Assembly: GCA_014584345.1 (NCBI GenBank)
Contig: JACTNB010000028.1
Location: 13,837 to 77,836 of the forward strand
Origin: Planctomycetota bacterium
Lineage (GTDB): Bacteria > Planctomycetota > Planctomycetia > Planctomycetales > Planctomycetaceae
Length of the DNA stretch: 64,000 nt
Direction: 5' to 3'
Below, piece after piece: positions 58,135 through 64,000 of this stretch. The position numbers and the translations under genes are program-made. A model generated the notes under the pieces. The model was not told the DNA's origin and did not search any database. It was given only the letters and a program-made list of their open reading frames with translations. Positions within the stretch are counted from its first letter, which is position 1. Every line of letters starts with the position of its first letter.

Positions 58135-58422
58135 TCATCCTGCCGGCGGGTAGATCGTCCCGCAGGCAACGCAGCGAACGAACTCGTCGTCAATCCAGAT
58201 CAGACGATCCACCGAGGATTCGCCGCAGTCGGGACACGGAATGTCCACGTGGTTCGTCGCGTCCGGCAGCGGCGGGTCGAGGTGATCGGCGATCGCCAGC
58301 AGCACCTCGACCAGGTCGTCGGCATCGATCATGCGCGACCGATACCCCTCGGCGATGGCCTTCTGTACGGACGCGGTCACCTCGCGGATGGCGTCGGCCA
58401 GTGGATGGTTGGGATTCGTCAT
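58135..58422 (-). CDS. Small zinc-ribbon protein
   Basis: 95 residues. Helical N-terminal part with MIDADDLVEVLLAIADHL, then a C-terminal zinc ribbon with two Cys-x2-Cys pairs, IPCPDCGESS and VRCVACGTIYP. Possibly a nucleic-acid-binding phage regulator. Nine bases after the HARE-HTH gene. Confidence 0.65.
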   Translation of the reverse strand: MTNPNHPLADAIREVTASVQKAIAEGYRSRMIDADDLVEVLLAIADHLDPPLPDATNHVDIPCPDCGESSVDRLIWIDDEFVRCVACGTIYPPAG

Positions 58423-58431
58423 GGCGTCACC

Positions 58432-58878
58432 TCAGACCTTGAAGAGGTCGGAAACCGCCTTGGGGCCGGGAGTCCCGTCGGCGGGCTTGCTGGTCTTCTT
58501 GCGAGCGGCCTTCGGCTTGGCGGGGGCCTTCGCTGCCGTCCCGTCGCCGTTCGTCGTGAACAGCCCCCGGTCGGTCTTCTGGAACCGGGCCTCGGCCCCC
58601 TTCGTGGCGATCTCGCGGATGATCGCGGCGTAGAGCGTGGCGTGCGGCGTCTTGCCGCCGGGGCTGGTCCAGTATCCCTTGGTTGCCATCGCCTCGATCA
58701 TCCCCTTGGCGGTCAGCGGTTCGCCCACCTCGGCCAGCACCTTCGCGGCGGCGTCGAGAGCGCTCATCTTCCCTTCGCGCTTCCGGGGAGCCTTCGCCTT
58801 GGGAGCGTCGGCCTTCGGGGCAGCCGCCTTGCGGGGAGCCTTGGTCGTCTTTTTGGTCGTGGTCTTCTTCGTCGACAT
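58432..58878 (-). CDS. HARE-HTH protein with lysine/alanine-rich tails
   Basis: 148 residues. The centre (SALDAAAKVLAEVGEPLTAK, GMIEAMATKGYWTSPGGKTP, then ATLYAAIIREIATKG and RFQKTDRGLFTT) is a HARE-HTH winged helix at about residues 38-108. Both ends are Lys/Ala/Pro-rich, histone H1-like. HARE-HTH domains are linked to restriction, chromatin and DNA-modification proteins. The AAGGAGACG site precedes the ATG. In a phage it might compact DNA or sense modified bases; this is inference. Confidence 0.8.
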   Translation of the reverse strand: MSTKKTTTKKTTKAPRKAAAPKADAPKAKAPRKREGKMSALDAAAKVLAEVGEPLTAKGMIEAMATKGYWTSPGGKTPHATLYAAIIREIATKGAEARFQKTDRGLFTTNGDGTAAKAPAKPKAARKKTSKPADGTPGPKAVSDLFKV

Positions 58879-58917
58879 GGTTCGTCTCCTTCAGAAACGA
58901 GGGTCCAGAAACAAAAT

Positions 58918-58939
58918 CAGCCGGCCACATGGCCGGCTG
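58918..58939 (-). terminator. Hairpin at the end of the 72-residue gene
   Basis: CAGCCGGCCA and TGGCCGGCTG form a 10-bp stem with a two-base loop, right after the stop of the gene at 58941. In the minus direction ATTTTGTTTC follows, so it could be a terminator or an attenuator before the HARE-HTH gene. Confidence 0.6.
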
Positions 58940-58940
58940 G

Positions 58941-59159
58941 TCAGTACTCGCGGAGTCGGCGTCTGACGACGCCGGTCTGTTGTAAGGCTCTTTCGGCGGA
59001 CTCGATCGCGAACACGATCGCCTCCGCCGCATCGGTGTCTTCGCATTCGACCTGCATCAGGTCGTGGATGTGGTTTCGCAGCGTCCGCTCCAGTGCATGC
59101 AGGGTTCGCAGCGCTGGGCAGTTGATTGTGCGTGGTTGTTCGTTGCGGGGTTCGGTCAT
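58941..59159 (-). CDS. Small helical phage protein, unknown
   Basis: 72 residues: LRTLHALERTLRNHIHDLMQ and CEDTDAAEAIVFAIESAERA form two likely helices. It belongs to the reversed cluster, between the HARE-HTH gene and the next small gene. No family recognised. Confidence 0.55.
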   Translation of the reverse strand: MTEPRNEQPRTINCPALRTLHALERTLRNHIHDLMQVECEDTDAAEAIVFAIESAERALQQTGVVRRRLREY

Positions 59160-59187
59160 GGCTGGCTCCGTGGTCGATGGCGTTCTG

Positions 59188-59403
59188 TTAGCAGGGGAAT
59201 CCGAGGTCAGCCGCTTCCTGCTCGTTCACCACCCCCATCGCGAAGGCGGCGTACACCGCGTAGCGGAGGGCGTCGTGCATTTGTTCGGCGTGGCCCCAGT
59301 TGATCCGTTCCTGGTGGGGGATCGTGTTGGCGGCGGCCTGCATCCGGGTCAGCAGGGCGGCCATTGTTTCCGCATGTTTCGCGGTGGTCTGGCGGGCGTT
59401 CAT
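59188..59403 (-). CDS. Small helical phage protein, unknown
   Basis: 71 residues from the ATG at 59403 (MNARQTTAKHAETMAALLTR ... QMHDALRYAVYAAFAMGVVN). The frame is open further upstream but lacks a better start. First gene of the reversed cluster, divergent from the terminase block. No family recognised. Confidence 0.55.
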   Translation of the reverse strand: MNARQTTAKHAETMAALLTRMQAAANTIPHQERINWGHAEQMHDALRYAVYAAFAMGVVNEQEAADLGFPC

Positions 59404-59530
59404 CGTTGGTCCTTTTGGTTGGTTGCGTGGTTCGCATCGCGTTGGCGACATGACACGAGTTACCTCGGGTTCGGAATGACATCCACTCAGTTTCGAGCGG
59501 ATTCCGACATGATTCTGGAGGTTTTCGGGA

Positions 59531-59761
59531 ATGGCCGATGACGCCCCCAAACCCCAGCTCAACCCGGCGGCGATGCCGCTGCGGGACGCCGCGCGTCTGC
59601 TAGCCAAGGTCGGTGGTCCGTCGATCACGGAAGCGATGCTCACGTCCGACGTGGAGGCCGGCGCTCCGACGAACCCGGACGGGACGATCAACCTCGTGCA
59701 TTACGCCGCCTGGCTGGTGAAAGAGATGGGCCGCAACGCGGGAGGCCGAGATGGCGAATGA
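59531..59761 (+). CDS. Small protein before the large terminase
   Basis: 76 residues. It starts MADDAPKPQLNPAAMPLRDA and has LLAKVGGPSITEAMLTSDVE with NLVHYAAWLVKEMG. The end resembles the N-terminal 60 residues of the following terminase (LLRYAAWLVE), so the two share a small helical domain and may have arisen by duplication. Its position suits a small terminase or a packaging helper. It overlaps the next gene by 11 bases. Confidence 0.6.
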   Translation: MADDAPKPQLNPAAMPLRDAARLLAKVGGPSITEAMLTSDVEAGAPTNPDGTINLVHYAAWLVKEMGRNAGGRDGE

Positions 59762-62021
59762 CCCGCGCAAGCTCCGGCCGAGCGACCTGTGCCGTCTGCT
59801 CAACTCGACGCCGCTCGGCGAGGTGATCAACGAGCGACAACTGCATCGGCACCGCACGCGGGCGGGACTGCGGATCGGCGATGCGCGGCATGTCGATCTG
59901 CTGCGGTACGCCGCCTGGCTGGTCGAACTGCGGCACGCGCCCAAACCCGAACCGGACGGCGATCCCTACGAGAAACTGAAGGACCGTGCGCGAGCGCGGA
60001 ACGTGGCGCTGGCCATCGCCGGGCGGGACATCGGTGAACTCCCGACCGTCGTCAACCCGGAGCGGAAGGCGCGGGCGGCGTCCGACTTCCGGTTCTTCTG
60101 CGATTCGTACTTCCCGCTGACGTTCCATCTGCCGTGGTCCCGCGACCACCTACAGGTGATCGCCAAGATTGAGCAGGCCGTGTTGCGCGGGGGCTTGTTC
60201 GCGATGGCCATGCCGCGCGGCAGCGGCAAGACGACCATCTGCGAATGTGCCTGCATCTGGGCGGTCCTGAACGGGCACCGCGAATTCGTCTGCCTGATCG
60301 GTTCCGACGAAGGGCATGCGATGGACATGCTCGATTCGATCAAGATGGAACTCGACGGCAACGACCTGCTGCTTGAGGACTATCCCGAAGTCGTCTTCCC
60401 AATCCAGGCTCTCGACGGGATCGCGAACCGCTGCAACGGGCAACTCTATAAGGGGGAGCGGACGCATATTGGCTGGACCGCCCGCGAGATCGTCCTCCCC
60501 ACGATGCCGGAGAGCATCGCCAGCGGAGCCATCATCAAGGTCGCGGGGATCACGGGCCGCATCCGAGGGATGAAATACAAACGCGCGGACGGGCACACCG
60601 TGCGGCCGAGCCTCGTGGTGATCGATGACCCGCAAACCGACGAGTCGGCACGCTCGCTGTCACAATGCGCCACGCGGGAAGGAATTCTGGCGGGAGCCAT
60701 CCTGGGACTCTCCGGTCCCGGTAAGAAGATCTCCGGGATCATGCCCTGCACGGTGATCCGGCCGGGGGACATGGCGGACAACATTCTCTCGCGCGACCGG
60801 CATCCGGAGTGGAATGGCGAGCGAACAAAAATGGTCTACGCCTTTCCGGCGGACGAAAAGAAGTGGCAGCGATACGCCGAGTTACGGGCCGAGAGCCTGC
60901 GGGCGCATGGGGACATTCGTCTGGCGACGGAGTTCTATGCCGCCGATCAAGAAGCGATGGACGCCGGCGCGGAGATCGCCTGGCCCGAGCGGTTCAACCA
61001 CGACGAACTGTCGGCCATCCAGCACGCGATGAATCTCAAGCTGCAGGATGAGGCGGCGTTCTTTGCCGAGTACCAGAACGAACCGCTCCCTGAGGAAACC
61101 GCCGACGGCGATGAGCTAACCGCTGACCAGATCGCCGCGAAGTTCAACCGCATGTCACGACGACTGGTGCCGATCGGGTGCAATCACCTGACGATGTTCG
61201 TCGACGTCCAGGCGAACCTGCTGTTCTACGTCGTGGCCGCCTGGGAAGACGATTTCACTGGCTACGTCATCGACTATGGCACGTTCCCCGATCAGCAGCG
61301 TCCGTATTTCACACTCCGCGACGCCCGTCTCACGTTGTCCGTGGCGACGAAGGCCAGCGGACTCGAAGGAGCCATCTATGCGGGGCTGGAACGGGTCACT
61401 GCCGAACACCTGGGACGGGAATGGCGTCGTGACGATGGGGCCATGCTGCGGATCGAGCGGTGCCTGATTGACGCCAACTGGGGTTCCAGCACGGATGTGG
61501 TCTACCAGTTCTGTCGCCAGTCGGCGCACGCCGGGATCATCCTGCCGAGTCACGGACGGTTCGTCGGGGCGTCGAGTCAGCCTTTCTCGGAATACAAACG
61601 CCGTCCGGGGGACCGCATCGGACACAACTGGCGGATGCCCAACGTGGCGGGAAAGCGCGCCGTGCGGCACGTCGTGTATGACACGAACTTCTGGAAGACC
61701 TTCGTCCACGCGCGGCTGGCGGTCCCGATGGGCGACCGGGGTTGCCTCTCGCTGTTTGGCGACAGCGCGGAATCGCATCGGCTGTTCGCGGATCACCTGT
61801 CCGCCGAGTACCGCGTGAAGACGGAGGGCCGAGGCCGGACCGTCGACGAATGGAAGCTGCGTCCAGAACGGGGCGACAACCACTGGCTGGACGGTGTGGT
61901 CGGCTGCGCGGTGGCGGCCTCAATTCAAGGGGCGGTGCTGGACGGGGCCGGCGGTGCCGTCACGCCGGTGAAGCGCGAACGGGTCAGCTTCGCGGAATTG
62001 CAGCGGAGGCGACGCGGATGA
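59751..62021 (+). CDS. Phage terminase large subunit, GpA-like
   Basis: 756 residues. An N-terminal small helical domain (about 1-65) is followed by the ATPase with Walker A MPRGSGKTT near 155 and Walker B-like LVVIDDPQTDES near 290. The nuclease half has MFVDVQANLLFYVVAAWEDD near 485 with acidic residues and a late RGDNHWLDGVVGCAVAA near 720. It cuts and packages DNA into proheads. Full length, so the packaging module looks intact. Confidence 0.88.
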   Translation: MANDPRKLRPSDLCRLLNSTPLGEVINERQLHRHRTRAGLRIGDARHVDLLRYAAWLVELRHAPKPEPDGDPYEKLKDRARARNVALAIAGRDIGELPTVVNPERKARAASDFRFFCDSYFPLTFHLPWSRDHLQVIAKIEQAVLRGGLFAMAMPRGSGKTTICECACIWAVLNGHREFVCLIGSDEGHAMDMLDSIKMELDGNDLLLEDYPEVVFPIQALDGIANRCNGQLYKGERTHIGWTAREIVLPTMPESIASGAIIKVAGITGRIRGMKYKRADGHTVRPSLVVIDDPQTDESARSLSQCATREGILAGAILGLSGPGKKISGIMPCTVIRPGDMADNILSRDRHPEWNGERTKMVYAFPADEKKWQRYAELRAESLRAHGDIRLATEFYAADQEAMDAGAEIAWPERFNHDELSAIQHAMNLKLQDEAAFFAEYQNEPLPEETADGDELTADQIAAKFNRMSRRLVPIGCNHLTMFVDVQANLLFYVVAAWEDDFTGYVIDYGTFPDQQRPYFTLRDARLTLSVATKASGLEGAIYAGLERVTAEHLGREWRRDDGAMLRIERCLIDANWGSSTDVVYQFCRQSAHAGIILPSHGRFVGASSQPFSEYKRRPGDRIGHNWRMPNVAGKRAVRHVVYDTNFWKTFVHARLAVPMGDRGCLSLFGDSAESHRLFADHLSAEYRVKTEGRGRTVDEWKLRPERGDNHWLDGVVGCAVAASIQGAVLDGAGGAVTPVKRERVSFAELQRRRRG

Positions 62022-62209
62022 ATTCCTCCGATCACACGCGATCCGAACGGGGGCTCGAATGCCCCCGCTGCGGCTGCCGCCATTTCTACACGACGCACAC
62101 CGAACCGCTGCGCGACGGCCGCATCCGGCGACGGAAGGAATGTCGCCATTGCGGTCGCAAGATCGTGACCTATGAGGCCACGGCCCGCATCGAATCCCGG
62201 CGGGATTGA
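62018..62209 (+). CDS. Small zinc-ribbon protein (NrdR-like ribbon)
   Basis: 63 residues from the ATG overlapping the terminase stop. Cys-x2-Cys pairs lie in GLECPRCGCRHFYTTHTEPL and KECRHCGRKIVTYEATA. The ribbon resembles that of NrdR and of phage Ogr/Delta-type activators. Possibly a late-gene activator. Confidence 0.7.
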   Translation: MNSSDHTRSERGLECPRCGCRHFYTTHTEPLRDGRIRRRKECRHCGRKIVTYEATARIESRRD

Positions 62210-62243
62210 TACCGGTAGCACGATTTCGCGGATTCTTCTCTCT

Positions 62244-62347
62244 CCGCGCGCAGCCGCAGCAACGGACGGCATAGGTAACCCAGGGACGGTCGCTTCGGCG
62301 CGAGTCAACTCTTCGCCGGGTGGCCTCTCGGTCGGACGACCGTCCCT
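62244..62347 (+). promoter_or_regulatory. Conserved element-specific control motif, copy 2
   Basis: CCGCGCGC (62244-62251), 13 bases, GACGGCATAGGTAACC (62265-62280), then AGGGACGGTCG (62282-62292) which pairs with CGACCGTCCCT (62337-62347) to form a long hairpin. It precedes the small gene and the portal gene. Copy 1 is at 49690. Confidence 0.6.
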
Positions 62348-62359
62348 TTGGAATCCACC

Positions 62360-62557
62360 ATGCCTGACGAACTCGACACCACGATCCGCGAGAACGCGCA
62401 GGGACCTGCCAAGGCCTCTGGCGATGCGGGTTCGATGGAGCAGCACAAGCTGACCGACCAGATCGAGGCGGACCGTTACCTCGCCTCGAAGGCGGCGGCC
62501 AAGTCGAAGCGTCGTGGTCTGGTTCTCAACAAGCTCGTTCCGCCGGGAGCCGACTGA
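62360..62557 (+). CDS. Small protein before the portal gene
   Basis: 65 residues, highly charged: MPDELDTTIRENAQGPAKAS, then MEQHKLTDQIEADRYLASKA and a Lys/Arg-rich end. The position suggests a gpW-like joining protein, but I see no firm similarity. Confidence 0.6.
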   Translation: MPDELDTTIRENAQGPAKASGDAGSMEQHKLTDQIEADRYLASKAAAKSKRRGLVLNKLVPPGAD

Positions 62558-62560
62558 ATC

Positions 62561-64000
62561 GTGTTTGCCTGGTTCTCCAACCTGTTCTCGCCGCAGACCG
62601 CGCGTCCGACTTCCCGTCGGGCGTTGCGGTTGGTCCGCGCCCGCTACGACGCGGCGGCGGTCAATAGCGAGAACAGACGGCACTGGGCGAATGCGGATGG
62701 AATGTCCGCCAACGCCGCCAACAGCCCGGAAGTCCGGCGCGTGCTGCGAAATCGCGCCCGATATGAGGTTGCCAACAACAGTTACGCCCGTGGAATCGTC
62801 CTCACGCTGGCACATGACGTCGTCGGAACCGGACCCCGGCTGCAACTGCTGACACCCGATGGCGACGCGAATAACCGAATCGAACATGAATTCCAGCGCT
62901 GGGCCAAGTCCGTTGGGTTGGCCGAGAAGCTCCGCACGATGCGCATGGCCCGCGCCGAAGATGGTGAGGCGTTCGCGATTCTCACCAGCAACCCTCTGCT
63001 CCCCACACGAGTCAAACTCGATCTGCGTCTGGTCGAAGCCGACCAGGTCGCCACGCCCGATCTGAACCCGCTCCGCGCCGGGGCCATTGACGGCATCGTA
63101 TTCGACGAGTCGGGCAACCCCGTTGAGTATCACGTTCTCCGGGAGCATCCGGGAGACGGGCGACTCGTGCTGGGTTCCCTGCTCGATTACGACCACGTTC
63201 CGGCCGAGGCCGTGTTGCATTGGTATCGAGTCGATCGACCGGGGCAGGCGCGCGGCGTTCCCGACATCATGCCGGCGCTGCCGCTGTTTGCTCAGCTGCG
63301 CCGGTTCACGCTCGCCGTGCTGGCCGCCGCCGAAACGGCGGCCGACTTCGCGGGCATTCTCTACACCGACGCTCCGGCCAATGGCGAGGCTGACGCGGCC
63401 GAGCCGTTCGAGCCAATCGAACTCGAAAAGCGGGCGCTGCTCACCATGCCCGGCGGTTGGAAAATGAGTCAAATGGAGGCGGAGCAGCCTTCAACGACGT
63501 ATGCCGAGTTTAAGCGCGAAATCCTGAACGAGATCGCCCGCTGCCTCAACATGCCGGCAAACGTCGCGCGGGCCGATTCCTCGGGCTACAACTACGCCTC
63601 CGGTCGTCTCGATCACCAGACCTATTTCAAGGCGATCCGCGTTGAGCAGTCGCACCTCGAAAGCGTGGTGCTGGACCGCATTCTGGCCGCATGGCTCGAT
63701 GAAGCCGCACTGATTCCCGGCCTGCTGCCGGACGGACTCCCGCCGATCACCGCTTGGGACCATCAGTGGTTTTGGGACGGTCGCGAACACGTTGACCCGC
63801 AGAAAGAGGCGACGGCGCAGGCGACGCGGCTCGCGTCGCACACAACTACGCTCGCGGATGAATACGCCCGCAAGGGACAGGACTGGGAAGCCCAATTGCG
63901 CCAGCGGGCGAAGGAAATCGCGCTGCTGAATGAGCTGCAGATCACTTCACCCGCGCCCGCAGTGAGCGACGCCACGCCCGTCACCGTACAGGAGGACGCT
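62561..64000 (+). CDS. Phage portal protein, lambda gpB family (runs off the window)
   Basis: 480 codons are visible from GTG without a stop. Family features include VRRVLRNRARYEVANNSYAR, VVGTGPRLQLLTPD, DGEAFAILTSNP, VEADQVATPD, then GVPDIMPALPLFAQLRRFTL and RADSSGYNYASGRLDHQTYF. This is the lambda-type portal that forms the DNA channel and docks the terminase. The window ends inside the C-terminal helical part, and the remaining capsid and tail genes should follow. Confidence 0.9.
   Translation, partial: MFAWFSNLFSPQTARPTSRRALRLVRARYDAAAVNSENRRHWANADGMSANAANSPEVRRVLRNRARYEVANNSYARGIVLTLAHDVVGTGPRLQLLTPDGDANNRIEHEFQRWAKSVGLAEKLRTMRMARAEDGEAFAILTSNPLLPTRVKLDLRLVEADQVATPDLNPLRAGAIDGIVFDESGNPVEYHVLREHPGDGRLVLGSLLDYDHVPAEAVLHWYRVDRPGQARGVPDIMPALPLFAQLRRFTLAVLAAAETAADFAGILYTDAPANGEADAAEPFEPIELEKRALLTMPGGWKMSQMEAEQPSTTYAEFKREILNEIARCLNMPANVARADSSGYNYASGRLDHQTYFKAIRVEQSHLESVVLDRILAAWLDEAALIPGLLPDGLPPITAWDHQWFWDGREHVDPQKEATAQATRLASHTTTLADEYARKGQDWEAQLRQRAKEIALLNELQITSPAPAVSDATPVTVQEDA

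Noticed and set aside
57781..59541. Plus-strand frame starting at a TTG after the DUF1937 gene
   Set aside because: The TTGA overlap is suggestive, but the frame only mirrors the reversed small genes and has no protein-like pattern.
61925..63472. Long minus-strand frame opposite the portal gene (515 codons)
   Set aside because: Antisense shadow; the plus strand has an intact portal frame.

Overview
The window comes from a planctomycete chromosome, probably of the order Planctomycetales. The evidence is DUF1559 prepilin-like genes, planctomycete-type ECF sigma and WD40 remnants, a complete flagellar rod/ring/hook-junction gene set with a proline-rich FlgH, and a dnaG-rpoD pair without rpsU between them. 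No tRNA, rRNA or CRISPR array was recognised. All calls were made by reading the sequence and from recalled family knowledge; no search was run.

Layout. 1-4 kb: a repeat-containing lipoprotein and a FIST sensor protein. 3.9-14.2 kb: a minus-strand flagellar cluster, in transcription order flgF, flgG, flgA, flgH, flgI, flgJ (rod-binding part only), flgN-like, flgK, flgL. 14.3-24 kb: housekeeping genes (small membrane protein, dnaG, rpoD, a DUF1559 protein with a small lipoprotein, an M20 peptidase, an amidohydrolase). 24-31.3 kb: a mosaic of mobile DNA and broken genes. It holds two integron-type attC sites bounding a cassette, a frameshifted VOC protein behind a broken hydrolase, three copies of a hairpin-armed inverted-repeat element, truncated DUF1559, WD40, P-type ATPase and ECF sigma genes, and one intact foreign gene, phosphoketolase. 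31.3-33.7 kb: an ECF sigma / zinc anti-sigma / secreted protein operon.

34.1-45.5 kb is a long minus-strand defence operon. It is a type I restriction-modification system (hsdM, hsdS, hsdR) with a small GIY-YIG-like protein and a half-length S protein upstream of hsdM, a 569-residue unrecognised protein between hsdS and hsdR, and downstream a YgjP-type metallopeptidase, a SAP-domain protein and a winged-helix/zinc-ribbon protein. Several genes overlap at ATGA or by tens of bases, so this reads as one functional unit. It is my best candidate for an undescribed system.

45.9-64 kb is a prophage or phage-derived element that runs off the right edge. It contains a large serine recombinase with DUF2924 and HTH partners (minus strand), a divergent control region with palindromic operators, a phage sigma-like protein, a recombination and replication module (Sak4-like ATPase, DUF669, RusA, helicase, prim-pol primase), a possible origin, a ParB-methyltransferase fusion, a reversed cluster of five small genes including a HARE-HTH protein, and the packaging module (large terminase, small genes, portal). 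A matched motif with a following hairpin precedes both the early and the late gene blocks and may be a phage-specific control element.
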